This document shows, in pieces, positions 1-7,914 of a stretch of 15,976 nucleotides of DNA; within the stretch, counting starts at the first letter, position 1, and each line of letters opens with the position of its first letter. The notes beneath the pieces are model-generated. The model ran no database searches. It was not told the origin of the DNA and saw only the letters and a program-made list of their open reading frames with translations. The position numbers and the translations under genes are program-made. This stretch comes from Humimonas sp964465015 (GTDB taxonomy: Bacteria > Gemmatimonadota > Gemmatimonadetes > Palauibacterales > Palauibacteraceae): contig CAYXHP010000082.1 in the NCBI GenBank assembly GCA_964465015.1, positions 1 to 15,976 of the forward strand. Reading direction: 5' to 3'.

Positions 1-1114
1 CCGCGCGCTGAACCGCCTCGTCCATGTCGAGCATCGCCCGGAACCCGTGCTTCTCCAGGATCGCCACACCCTCCTCCTCGTTCGTCCCGGTGAGGCGGAT
101 CGTGATCGGGAGATCCAGGTCCAGCCGCTGCGTGGCTTCCACGATGCCGTTGGCCACGTCGTCGCACCGGGTGATCCCGCCGAAGATGTTGAACAGGATC
201 GAGCGCACGTTGGGGTCGTCCCCGATGATCGACAGCGCCGCCACGACCTTGTCGGGGTTGGAGGAGCCTCCGATGTCGAGGAAGTTGGCGGGCTCTCCGC
301 CGTAGTACTTGACCAGGTCCATGGTGGCCATGGCCAGGCCGGCACCGTTCACGCAGCAGCCCACGTTGCCCTCGAGCTTGATGTAGCTGAGACCCGCCTC
401 GCGGGCCTTGCGCTCCGAGGGGGCCTCGGCCTCCTCGTCGCGCATTGCCGCGATCTCGGGCTGCCGGAACAGCTCGTTGTCATCGATGTTCATCTTCGCA
501 TCGATCGCCACCACATCCCCGGCGGGCGTCACCACGAGTGGGTTCACCTCGGCCAGCGTGGCGCCCGAGTCCTCGTAGGCGTGCCACAGCCGGAGCAGGA
601 CATCGGAGGCCTGCCGCACGATGCCGATGTCGTCGTAGAGGTGGAAGGCCAGACGCGCCGCCTGGTGGTTGAGGAGTCCGTACCGCGGGTCGATCGGTTG
701 GCGGTGGATGGCCTCGGGCTTCTCCCGCGCCACCTCCTCGATGTCGATCCCTCCCTCGGACGAGACCATGAACACCGGCTGCTGGCTGGAGCGGTCCATG
801 ACGATGCCCACGTAGGCTTCCGAGGCGATCTCGGCCGCGGGCGTCACCAGCACCTTATGAACTGTGAGGCCCTTGATCTGCATGCCCAGGATGGCGCGCG
901 CCGCCTCGGCCGCCTCCTCCGGCCCCGAGGCCAGCTTCACGCCCCCGGCCTTGCCGCGACCGCCGGCGTGCACCTGGGCCTTGACCACCACCCGGCCGCC
1001 GTACTCCCCGGCCAGGGCCGCGGCCCGTTCAGGATCGGTTGCGACCTCCCCCGGCGGCACGGGCATCCCGTGGGCCCGGAAGATCTCCTTCGCCTGGTAT
1101 TCGTGGATGTTCAT
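1..1114 (-). CDS. sucC: Succinyl-CoA ligase (ADP-forming) beta subunit, 3' end cut by window edge
   Basis: Beta subunit of succinyl-CoA synthetase, the cytoplasmic TCA enzyme that makes succinate and ATP or GTP from succinyl-CoA together with SucD. I translated it directly on the minus strand; the reading frame is open to the window edge. It begins MNIHEYQAKEIF, the usual SucC start. The ATP-grasp N-terminal half has the nucleotide loop KAQVHAGGRGKAGGVK (residues 45-60), and the Mg-binding region has EVNPLV (E189, N191) and D205. The C-terminal CoA-ligase domain shows GGEPANFLDIGG and NIFGGITRCD. 371 codons are present and the last readable residues are DEAVQRA. Compared with the roughly 388-residue E. 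coli protein, only about 15 residues are missing. The ATG at 1114 has GGAG five bases upstream, with GAGG abutting it. The gene lies 75 bases after arcC; sucD would be expected next, outside the window. Confidence 0.97.
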   Translation of the reverse strand, partial: MNIHEYQAKEIFRAHGMPVPPGEVATDPERAAALAGEYGGRVVVKAQVHAGGRGKAGGVKLASGPEEAAEAARAILGMQIKGLTVHKVLVTPAAEIASEAYVGIVMDRSSQQPVFMVSSEGGIDIEEVAREKPEAIHRQPIDPRYGLLNHQAARLAFHLYDDIGIVRQASDVLLRLWHAYEDSGATLAEVNPLVVTPAGDVVAIDAKMNIDDNELFRQPEIAAMRDEEAEAPSERKAREAGLSYIKLEGNVGCCVNGAGLAMATMDLVKYYGGEPANFLDIGGSSNPDKVVAALSIIGDDPNVRSILFNIFGGITRCDDVANGIVEATQRLDLDLPITIRLTGTNEEEGVAILEKHGFRAMLDMDEAVQRA

Positions 1115-1170
1115 CCTCGCTCCATGTGCGTGTCCTCGCTTGCCCTCGTTCCCCGCGACCGGGAGACGCG

Positions 1171-1190
1171 GCCGCGGCCGAAGCGGCGGC
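1171..1190 (-). terminator. UUCG-capped stem-loop after carbamate kinase gene (possible terminator or processing site)
   Basis: Read on the minus strand, the arms GCCGCCGC and GCCGCGGC flank a TTCG tetraloop and pair at seven of eight positions, with one C-C mismatch. The first base of the stem is the last base of the carbamate kinase TAG stop. A C(UUCG)G loop is an unusually stable RNA cap. No T-tract follows (GTCTCCCGG), so it is not a classical intrinsic terminator. It could be a weak or Rho-assisted terminator, an mRNA 3'-end stabiliser, or chance in very GC-rich DNA. Confidence 0.4.
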
Positions 1191-2149
1191 TAGTCCTCTC
1201 CATCGGTCAGGTCGGGTACGATCTCCGTGCCGGACGCTCCGTCCAGCGCGCGGCGGGCGTGCCGGAGCTCGGCGATCACGGCCCGTTCCCCACCCGCCAT
1301 TACGAAATGGCGGCCCGCCTCGACCTTGGGCGCCATGCTTCCCCGACCCAGCTCGCTCCCGGTCAGAAGCCGTGAGGCCTCCGTAACCGTCAGGCGACCA
1401 ATCGGCCGCGCATCCGACGTTCCGTAGGCAAGATACACGGCCTCGACATCGGTCAGTACGAGCAGAATACTGGCACCGATCTGGGCTCCGAGAAGCGCCG
1501 CCGCCAGGTCCTTGTCGATCACCACGTCGAGCCCCTCGAGTCCGAGGCTCGGATGACGGTACACCGGGATGCCTCCCCCGCCCGCGGCGATGACGATGTC
1601 CCCGCGGCTCACGAGCTCGGCCACCAGCGGTGCCTCCACGATCCGCAGGGGCCGCGGGCTCGGGACGCGTCTGCGGAGCCGGCCCCGGTCGTCCCGCTCG
1701 ACGGTGAACCCGTCGGCCCGCAGCATCTCGAGGTCCTTCTCTGCCACTTCCCGGCCGATGAACTTGCGAGGCTCCAGCGCCCCGGGCTCGTCCGGATCGA
1801 CCTCCACCTGCGTGACCAGCGTGACGACGCGTCGGGAGGAGCCGGCGCGCCTGAGCGCGTTCTCGAGCGACTGCTGCAGCATGTAGCCGATCCACCCGGC
1901 CGTGGCCGCCACCAGCACCCCCAGGGGGAGAGGGCTCACCGCCTCTCTCGCCCTCTCGCCGCGCAGGAGCTCGTCGCCCACCTGCGGACCGTTGCCATGG
2001 ACGATGGCCACGTTCCACCCGTCGAGCGCGAAGTCGACGATGGAGGCCAGGCTCTCTCGCGTGTGCCGGAACTGGTTGGCGACCGTGGCCCGCTCACCGC
2101 TGGGCGAGAGCGCGTTCCCCCCGATGGCCACCACCACGCTGCGGCTCAT
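1190..2149 (-). CDS. arcC: Carbamate kinase
   Basis: Amino-acid-kinase fold enzyme catalysing the reversible reaction of carbamoyl phosphate and ADP to carbamate (which falls to NH3 and CO2) and ATP. 319 residues, matching the family. Visible motifs are AIGGNAL (8-14), HGNGPQVG (51-58), the TQVEVDP region and K128 before the FIG motif, RRRVPSPRP (159-167), the glycine-rich AAGGGGIPV (188-196), VIDKD (210-214), LLVLTDVEAVY (229-239) and GSMAPKVEA (270-278, with K275), a near-complete carbamate kinase signature. The ATG overlaps the UPF0182 stop as ATGA with no clear Shine-Dalgarno, suggesting translational coupling. No arginine deiminase (arcA) or ornithine carbamoyltransferase (arcB) lies beside it in this window, so the source of its carbamoyl phosphate is unknown. 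A fermentative arginine role cannot be assumed. UPF0182 lies upstream and sucC follows after a stem-loop. Confidence 0.95.
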   Translation of the reverse strand: MSRSVVVAIGGNALSPSGERATVANQFRHTRESLASIVDFALDGWNVAIVHGNGPQVGDELLRGERAREAVSPLPLGVLVAATAGWIGYMLQQSLENALRRAGSSRRVVTLVTQVEVDPDEPGALEPRKFIGREVAEKDLEMLRADGFTVERDDRGRLRRRVPSPRPLRIVEAPLVAELVSRGDIVIAAGGGGIPVYRHPSLGLEGLDVVIDKDLAAALLGAQIGASILLVLTDVEAVYLAYGTSDARPIGRLTVTEASRLLTGSELGRGSMAPKVEAGRHFVMAGGERAVIAELRHARRALDGASGTEIVPDLTDGED

Positions 2150-4866
2150 CGCGGACTACGGGGCGCCGGGCCATCACGGGCGGTGTCGCCCGCGGCGGCC
2201 GAGCGGATGCGCTCCCACAGCGTGCCGAACCGGACCAGGTCCCCGGAGCGTAGCGCGCGGTCGGCGGAGTCCAGGAGGGCCCGGAGCCGGCCCAGCGTCG
2301 GCGCCGCCGGCGCGACGCTCTCCTGGGGGAGTCCGGCGGGAAGCTCGCTCTCCTGTCCCGAGAGGAGCCTCTCCAGGGCGCCGTTCAGGGTGGGGGCCAT
2401 CGTGACCCGCGCCCCCGTCGCCGCTATGACCCGCTTGAGGCCCGGCGCGGCGCCCTCGCGGTCCTCGGCTTCCAGGAACAGGGGCTCGATGTAGAGGAGA
2501 TAGCCCCGGACCGGGAGGAGCAGCAGGTGTCCGCGGATGGCGCGCGAACCCCTCTGTCGCCACAGTGACAGCTGCTGCGAGATGATCGGGTCCTGGTCGA
2601 TCTGCACCTCGATCTGGCGGGGACCGAAGACCTGCTGCCGGCTCGAGATGTCGAACAGCCACAGCTGCCCGTAGTGGTCACCGTCGTTCCGGGCCAGGAG
2701 GAAGGCGCTCAGGTTGTCCCGGCTCCGCGGCGTGAACGGTACCGTGAGGAGGAACTCCGGCTCTCGGGAGGAGTCTCCGGCCGGTGACGTGCCCGACGTG
2801 TCGGGGAAAGGCATGAGCAGGAAGTAGGGGTCCACGGGCGCGGGCCGGTCCTCGTAGACCTCCTGCCCGATGCTCCACAGGCCCTGCTTGCGGTAGAAGT
2901 CCCCGGGATCGGTCATGTGGTAGGCCTGCAGCACCCGGGCCTGCGTCGCGAACAGCGCGCGCGGATACCGGAGATGTCGGCGCAGGTCGGGGGGCATGTC
3001 CGAAAGCGGCCGAAACAACTTCGGATACACGCCGCGGTACGCCCGCAGGAGCGGGTCGCCGGGCATCATCACGTACAGCGACACCTCCCCGGTCATCCCG
3101 TCCACTACGGCCTTCGCGGCGGGCCGGATGTAGCGGACTTCACGGCCCCGGACGGTGGCCGGCTCGGCCAGCGGATAGCGCGAAGCCGACGAATAGACAT
3201 CCAGGATCCACGCGATCCGGCCATCGTGGATGACGGGATGGGGATCGGCATCCACGAACAGGAAGGGCACCAGCTCCCGCACACGCTGCACGACCTGCCG
3301 GCGCCACAGGAGCAGCGTCCCTTCGGGGCCGGGCGAGCGGAGCAGCAGGTTCCGGGAGCCGAGCGCGATCGCGAAGATGGCCCGGCGGAAGAGCCCGCTC
3401 ACCGCCACCCCGGCCGGCCGGCCGGCCGACGAGATCGAGTCGGGCGGTACGAGCACATAGGGGGTCGTGAGCTCGCCGAAGTAGGTTCGCGGCTCCCGCA
3501 CCGCGAGCGAGGCGGGAGCTCCGGGTTGGAGCGTAGGGGGCAGGTCGCGCAGGAGGTAGTCGGGCTCGCCGCCGCTCGAAGCCCGGTCGACGGCGGTCAC
3601 CACCACCCCCTGTCCGTGGGCGTACCGGAGGTGGAGGTTCTGCCACGTGCGGGCGGAGGCCGCCAGCCGGGACGGGTCGAACTCGCGTACCCCGATAGCC
3701 ACCTGCTGAAGCTGGTCGCCACGGCCGTACCGGTCGGCATCGACGTCCGGGAACGTGTGGTAGGCCAGGAGCCCCTGGAGCTGGTCGAACGTGGCCTGCA
3801 GCGGGCGCTCGTCCCACAGCGGCAGGCTCTCCGCGAACCGTTCCACGACGCTCGTCGACGGGGGTGAGTTTCGGAGGGGATAGCCCACCCGGTGCACCTG
3901 GGCCAGGTCGAAGCTCCGGCGCGTGGCGTCGATCCGGTAGGAGAGGTAGGGTCGCTCCAGCTCCAGTTCGTTGGGCTCGACCTTGAGCTTCTGAACGAGA
4001 CCCGGATATACGACCAGTCCCGCCGCCCAACCGGCCGCGAGGAGTCCGGCCGCCCCCCCGAGAATCCGCCACCGCCCGGTCCGCTCCGAGAGGACCAGCG
4101 CGACCGCCGTGCCCAGCGCGAGGACGGCCACCAGTCGTCGCGCCGGTATCACGCCGTGGGCGTCCGCGTACCCGACCGGGCCGGCCCCCACCTTCTCGAA
4201 CACGGACAGCGCGAAGTGGGCGGAGAGCAGGAGGAGAATGGCCGCGCCGATCCAGGCCAGGCGGCGTCGGGCGAAGTCGTCCAGGTGGACGCCGTTGCCG
4301 GTGGGCCGCACCCGTCCCGTGAGAAGGAGGAGCGACACGGAGCCCACCGCCAGCCACGTCACCACCGACACGCCGATCGACCAGAGCGTCTCGAGGAGCG
4401 GGAGGTAGAACACGTAGAAGCGCGGGTCGTGGCCCAGCACCGGATCGGGGTGGCCCCAGGTGGATGCGTGGAGCGCCACGAGCGCCTCTTCGGCCAGCTC
4501 GCGGCCGAAGGGGAGGGCCACCAGGAGACCGGCGGCCACCGCCCCGCCCAGCACCCCGAGGCGTACCCAGCGCTCCGGCAGAGCTTCGGCGATCTCGAGG
4601 TCACCGAGCCTGCGGCGGATACGGATCGGCCCGCCGCGGCGGGCGGTCCCCCGCAGCGCGCCCCACAGGATCCCCGTGGTGAGCGGCAAGAGCACGCCCC
4701 ACGCGACCAGGGTCGCGATCTCGAGCGTCCAGAAGCGGCGAGCGTAGCCGATGGACTCGAACCAGGCCTGGTTCGCGTAGAAGCGCGCTGCCTCGCCCAC
4801 GACGAGGACGAGCAGGAACAGGACGGCCGCGGCGACCGCCAGCCGGAAAACCCTAGTGGGCCGCAT
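2146..4866 (-). CDS. UPF0182 family (PF03699-type) large membrane protein, function unknown
   Basis: 906 residues, typical for the family. About seven hydrophobic segments occupy the first 290 residues (near 6-27, 45-70, 102-120, 150-184, 204-222, 245-262 and 268-291). A large hydrophilic, probably extracytoplasmic domain follows to about residue 830, then a charged helical C-terminus. Family landmarks are NQAWFESIGYARRFW (32-46), DPRFYVFYLP (147-156), VEPNELELERPYL (296-308), LWDERPLQATFDQLQ, FPDVDADRYGRGD, NLHLRYAHGQGVV, YFGELTTPYV, HLRYPRALFATQ and LWRQRGSRAIRGHLLLLPV. No catalytic function is established for this family. The ATG at 4866 is the only in-frame start. GGAGG lies 24 bases upstream, too far for normal use, and GAGG is only two bases away, so initiation is probably weak. 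It follows the phosphomannomutase gene after 57 bases and overlaps the carbamate kinase start by four bases. Confidence 0.93.
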   Translation of the reverse strand: MRPTRVFRLAVAAAVLFLLVLVVGEAARFYANQAWFESIGYARRFWTLEIATLVAWGVLLPLTTGILWGALRGTARRGGPIRIRRRLGDLEIAEALPERWVRLGVLGGAVAAGLLVALPFGRELAEEALVALHASTWGHPDPVLGHDPRFYVFYLPLLETLWSIGVSVVTWLAVGSVSLLLLTGRVRPTGNGVHLDDFARRRLAWIGAAILLLLSAHFALSVFEKVGAGPVGYADAHGVIPARRLVAVLALGTAVALVLSERTGRWRILGGAAGLLAAGWAAGLVVYPGLVQKLKVEPNELELERPYLSYRIDATRRSFDLAQVHRVGYPLRNSPPSTSVVERFAESLPLWDERPLQATFDQLQGLLAYHTFPDVDADRYGRGDQLQQVAIGVREFDPSRLAASARTWQNLHLRYAHGQGVVVTAVDRASSGGEPDYLLRDLPPTLQPGAPASLAVREPRTYFGELTTPYVLVPPDSISSAGRPAGVAVSGLFRRAIFAIALGSRNLLLRSPGPEGTLLLWRRQVVQRVRELVPFLFVDADPHPVIHDGRIAWILDVYSSASRYPLAEPATVRGREVRYIRPAAKAVVDGMTGEVSLYVMMPGDPLLRAYRGVYPKLFRPLSDMPPDLRRHLRYPRALFATQARVLQAYHMTDPGDFYRKQGLWSIGQEVYEDRPAPVDPYFLLMPFPDTSGTSPAGDSSREPEFLLTVPFTPRSRDNLSAFLLARNDGDHYGQLWLFDISSRQQVFGPRQIEVQIDQDPIISQQLSLWRQRGSRAIRGHLLLLPVRGYLLYIEPLFLEAEDREGAAPGLKRVIAATGARVTMAPTLNGALERLLSGQESELPAGLPQESVAPAAPTLGRLRALLDSADRALRSGDLVRFGTLWERIRSAAAGDTARDGPAPRSPR
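3411..3428. repeat. 18-bp perfect palindrome of alternating CGGC units inside the UPF0182 gene
   Basis: The run CGGCCGGCCGGCCGGCCG is its own reverse complement over all 18 bases. It lies in the coding sequence for the Ala-Gly-Arg-Pro-Ala-Gly stretch near residue 480-486 of the UPF0182 protein and stays in frame. It is most simply explained by GC-rich codon choice. It is a possible slippage or hairpin site but has no demonstrated role. Confidence 0.6.
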
Positions 4867-4923
4867 GGCCTCGGGTCGCCACCAGGAGGACCTCCAGAAT
4901 CCGGAGCGGACCGTTCTCCCGCT

Positions 4924-6297
4924 TCAAGGTCGGTCTTGCAGCGGAGGAACCTCGAGCCCTTCCTCTTCGAGCGCGGCGCCCACCCGATCGTGGATCGCCT
5001 GCAGGCCCTGACGTGTCTCGGCCTCGAACCGAACCACGACCACGGGCTGCGTGTTGCTGGCCCTCACCAGCGCCCACCCCTCCTCGAAGTCGATCCGTGC
5101 GCCGTCCAGGTCGAAGACCGGCCACTCCGAACGGAAGCGGCTCGCCACCCGCTCGACCACCTCGAACTTCCCCTCCTCGGGAGCGGCGAGCCGGAGCTCG
5201 GGCGTGGAGGGATAGTCCGGGATCCGAGACGCCAGCTCCGCCACGGTCCGACCGGTGCGGGCTACGATCGCGGCGAGCCGGGCCGCGGAGTAGATAGCAT
5301 CGTCGAACCCGAACCAGTGGTCTGCAAAGCAGATATGGCCGCTCATCTCACCTGCCAGGGGAGACGATGATCGGCGCATCCGCTCCTTGATGAGCGAGTG
5401 GCCCGTCTTCCACATCACCGGGACCCCGCCGGCCCGCTCGATGAGCTCGGGAAGCGCCTTCGAGCACTTGACGTCGAAGATGATCTCGGCGCCCGGGCGG
5501 CTCTCCAGGAGGTCGAGGGCGAACAGGAGCAGCAGGTGGTCGCCACGGACGATCCGTCCCTCTTCCGTGATCACGCCGATTCGATCCGCATCGCCATCGA
5601 GGCCCACCCCGAAGCCGAGGCCGCGCTCGCGCACACGGGCGATGAGATCGCGGACGTTGTCGTCCACGGTGGGATCCGGGTGGTGATTCGGAAAGCGCCC
5701 GTCCGATTCGCAGTACAGCTGATCCACGCGCGCACCCGCGGCCTCCAGAGCTCGCGGTGCCACCACGCTCCCGGTTCCGTTGCCGCAGTCCAGCGTGAGG
5801 TCCACCGGTGGGGAGACGGGCGCATGCTCTGCGACCGCCGCCACGTAGCGGTCCAGGATCTCGACCGAGTTCGTTCGGCCCCGACCCTCCGCGAAGTCCT
5901 CGGCCTCGATCCGGCCCCTGAGCTCCTGGATATCGTTTCCGTACAGGGCCTTCCCATCGACCACCATCTTGAGCCCGTTGTATTCGGGCGGGTTGTGCGA
6001 TCCGGTGATCTGGATGGCCCCCTGCACCTCCAGCACGCTCTCGGCGAAGTAGAGCGCGGGGGTGGGGACGGTTCCGAGGGCCCGCACGTCCGAGCCGGAG
6101 AGCCGGAGGCCTTCGCCGAGGGCGGCCGCGAGCTCGGGCGAGCTGAGCCGGTTGTCGTGGCCGACCGCCACGACCGCCCCGCTCCCCAGGCGGGTGGCGT
6201 AGGCCCGTCCCACGGCACGCGCGACATCGGTCGTGAGATCCTCTCCCACGACCCCACGGATGTCGTACTCGCGGAAGATCCAGTCGGGGACCTGCAT
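4924..6297 (-). CDS. Phosphomannomutase/phosphoglucomutase (AlgC-type alpha-D-phosphohexomutase)
   Basis: Cytoplasmic phosphohexomutase interconverting mannose- or glucose-6-phosphate and the 1-phosphate, feeding GDP-mannose or UDP-glucose for polysaccharide and lipopolysaccharide. 457 residues, close to the 463 of P. aeruginosa AlgC. All four active-site elements are visible: the phosphoserine loop TGSHNP (98-103, S100), the Mg site DGDADR (234-239), the sugar-recognition loop GEMSGH (316-321) and the phosphate-binding RASNTQP (412-418). GEMSGH is the loop of dual-specificity PMM/PGM enzymes rather than phosphoglucosamine mutase. A GTG six bases upstream (6303) would add two residues, but it lies inside the AGAGGTGA ribosome site. 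I therefore start at the ATG at 6297, five bases after GAGG. The gene follows nuoN after 69 bases with a stem-loop between them and precedes UPF0182 by 57 bases. The choice between manB, pgm and algC names is not decidable here. Confidence 0.95.
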   Translation of the reverse strand: MQVPDWIFREYDIRGVVGEDLTTDVARAVGRAYATRLGSGAVVAVGHDNRLSSPELAAALGEGLRLSGSDVRALGTVPTPALYFAESVLEVQGAIQITGSHNPPEYNGLKMVVDGKALYGNDIQELRGRIEAEDFAEGRGRTNSVEILDRYVAAVAEHAPVSPPVDLTLDCGNGTGSVVAPRALEAAGARVDQLYCESDGRFPNHHPDPTVDDNVRDLIARVRERGLGFGVGLDGDADRIGVITEEGRIVRGDHLLLLFALDLLESRPGAEIIFDVKCSKALPELIERAGGVPVMWKTGHSLIKERMRRSSSPLAGEMSGHICFADHWFGFDDAIYSAARLAAIVARTGRTVAELASRIPDYPSTPELRLAAPEEGKFEVVERVASRFRSEWPVFDLDGARIDFEEGWALVRASNTQPVVVVRFEAETRQGLQAIHDRVGAALEEEGLEVPPLQDRP

Positions 6298-6299
6298 GC

Positions 6300-6307
6300 T
6301 CACCTCT
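6300..6307 (-). promoter_or_regulatory. Ribosome binding site that fixes the phosphomannomutase start
   Basis: AGAGGTGA on the minus strand, with GAGG five bases before the ATG at 6297. It contains the upstream in-frame GTG (6303), which makes that GTG unlikely to be the start. Confidence 0.75.
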
Positions 6308-6334
6308 GTGGACGGAAGATCGGAACGGTGTCGA

Positions 6335-6367
6335 GCGGACCGCGACCTCGATTCCGGCGCGGCCCGC
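6335..6367 (-). terminator. GC-rich stem-loop at the nuoN stop codon (candidate end-of-nuo-operon terminator)
   Basis: On the minus strand, arms GCGGGCCGCG and CGCGGTCCGC pair over ten positions (nine Watson-Crick, one G-U) around a 13-base loop. The stem starts on the last base of the nuoN TAG. The following sequence, TCGACACCGTTCC, has no clean T-tract, so this is not a textbook intrinsic terminator. Its place exactly after the last nuo gene, in the first sizeable gap of the array, argues for a role in 3'-end formation or transcript stability. Chance pairing in GC-rich DNA remains possible. Confidence 0.5.
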
Positions 6368-7914
6368 TACTCCGGACCCGAGGCGTCCGCACGTCCCGGG
6401 CCGGAGGCGCCGGGGGGGACGTGCACGGCCGACATCGTCGCGGCCGCCGGCCCCGCGCCCTCGATCGCCGCGCGAGCGGCCGTACGGACGGCAGGCTCGG
6501 GAGCCAGTCCCGTGGCCAGGATTCCTGCCACGCACAACACCGCGCCGAGGCGGAACGCGGCTCCCGTCGTGTCGGGGACGGGGGCGTCCTCCGGAGTCTC
6601 CTCGAAGTACATCTTCCACACGACGCGCAGGTAGTAGAAGTACGCCACGAGGCTGGTGAGCACGAGGATCACGGCCAGGCCACCCTGCCCCGCCTGCACG
6701 GCCGACCGGAGCAGATACAGCTTGCCCACGAAGCCCCCGGTAGGCGGGAAGCCGGCGAGCGACAGGAGGAAGACTCCGAGCGCGCCGGCCAGCCACGGCC
6801 TGCGCCAGCCCAGGCCGCGGAAGTCGGCCAGGCGACAGTGCCGATCCCCGCGCCCCGCCACCACGTAGACGACCGCGAACGCCCCGACCGTCATGAGCGT
6901 GTAGACGACCAGGTAGAAGAGGGCCGCGGCACGACCCAGCTCGCCCCCGGAGACGACGCCGACCAGCAGGTACCCGGCGTGCGCCACCGAGCTGTAGGCC
7001 AGCATCCGCTTCACATCGTCCTGGACCAGGGCCACCAGGTTCGGAACGGCCATGGTGAGCACGGCCAGCCACCACACCGCACCGTGCCAGAAGCCCTGCA
7101 CGTGGCCCAGGCTCACCCAGAGGACCCGGAAGAAGGCCAGCACCGCGGCCGCCTTCACGCCGGAGGCCATGTAGCCGGTGACCGGAGTCGGCGCTCCCTG
7201 GTAGGCATCGGGGGCCCAGGCGTGGAAAGGCACCGCCGAGACCTTGAATCCGAAACCGATGACGAGGAGCGCCACTCCGCCCCCGGCCAGCAGGCTGGCG
7301 GGGCCACCGGCCAGGGCCATCCCGATGCGTGCCAGGTGCGTCGAGCCGGTCGCCCCGTACAGGAGCGCGATGCCATACACGAAGAAGGCGCTGGCGAACG
7401 CCCCGATGAGGAAGTACTTGAGGCCCGCTTCCGCCGAACGTGGATCCTTCCGGTTGAACGCCGTGAGGATGTAGACCGAGATCGACATCATCTCGAGCCC
7501 CACGAAGATGAGCACCAGGTCCTGGGCGCCGGCCAGCACCATCATCCCCACGCTCGCCAGGAGGAGGAGCGCGTAGTACTCGCCGATCTCGAGCCCCTCC
7601 CGCTCCAGGTAGTCGAAGGAGAACAGGAGCCCCAGGAAGGTGGCGCCCAGGATGATGAAGTTCGCCGCCACCCGGAAGCCATCCAGCGCCACGAGGGCAT
7701 CGGGGCCCGCAGGGCCGAGACCGAGGAGCGACAGGTTGGCGGCCGCCGCCAGGAGGACCCCGCCCACCGCGAGCCACCGGATCGTGGGCGAGCTCGGGCC
7801 CGTCCGGTCGCCGCGCTGGAACACGTCCACGAGCAGGACCGTGATCCCCGCCACAGTGAGCACGATCTCCGGGAGGAGGACGCGCGCGAACCCGGGCCCC
7901 GCGCTCCCCGTCAC
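6367..7914 (-). CDS. nuoN: NADH-quinone oxidoreductase subunit N (antiporter-like)
   Basis: Membrane-arm subunit of complex I and one of three Mrp-antiporter-related proton channels; it sits closest to the NuoA/H/J/K core of the arm. 515 residues with about 14 hydrophobic segments. Key charged residues of the half-channels are present: E141 in VGLEMMSISVYIL, K224 in GFGFKVSAVPFHAWAPDAYQGAPTP and K254 in MASGVKAAAVL. LAYSSVAHAGYLLVGV marks the second half. The start is GTG at 7914, overlapping the nuoM stop as GTGA, with GGGAGGG four bases upstream. No in-frame ATG gives a better start. The last 45 residues or so (from APEPAVRTAAR) are Ala/Gly/Pro-rich and look like a disordered tail beyond the last helix. 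It is the last gene of the nuo array; a stem-loop begins on its stop codon. Confidence 0.97.
   Translation of the reverse strand: MTGSAGPGFARVLLPEIVLTVAGITVLLVDVFQRGDRTGPSSPTIRWLAVGGVLLAAAANLSLLGLGPAGPDALVALDGFRVAANFIILGATFLGLLFSFDYLEREGLEIGEYYALLLLASVGMMVLAGAQDLVLIFVGLEMMSISVYILTAFNRKDPRSAEAGLKYFLIGAFASAFFVYGIALLYGATGSTHLARIGMALAGGPASLLAGGGVALLVIGFGFKVSAVPFHAWAPDAYQGAPTPVTGYMASGVKAAAVLAFFRVLWVSLGHVQGFWHGAVWWLAVLTMAVPNLVALVQDDVKRMLAYSSVAHAGYLLVGVVSGGELGRAAALFYLVVYTLMTVGAFAVVYVVAGRGDRHCRLADFRGLGWRRPWLAGALGVFLLSLAGFPPTGGFVGKLYLLRSAVQAGQGGLAVILVLTSLVAYFYYLRVVWKMYFEETPEDAPVPDTTGAAFRLGAVLCVAGILATGLAPEPAVRTAARAAIEGAGPAAATMSAVHVPPGASGPGRADASGPE

Noticed and set aside
6298..6366. Possible promoter in the gap before the phosphomannomutase gene
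   Set aside because: I see a ribosome site and a stem-loop but no AT-rich -10-like element or paired -35 element that I could defend.
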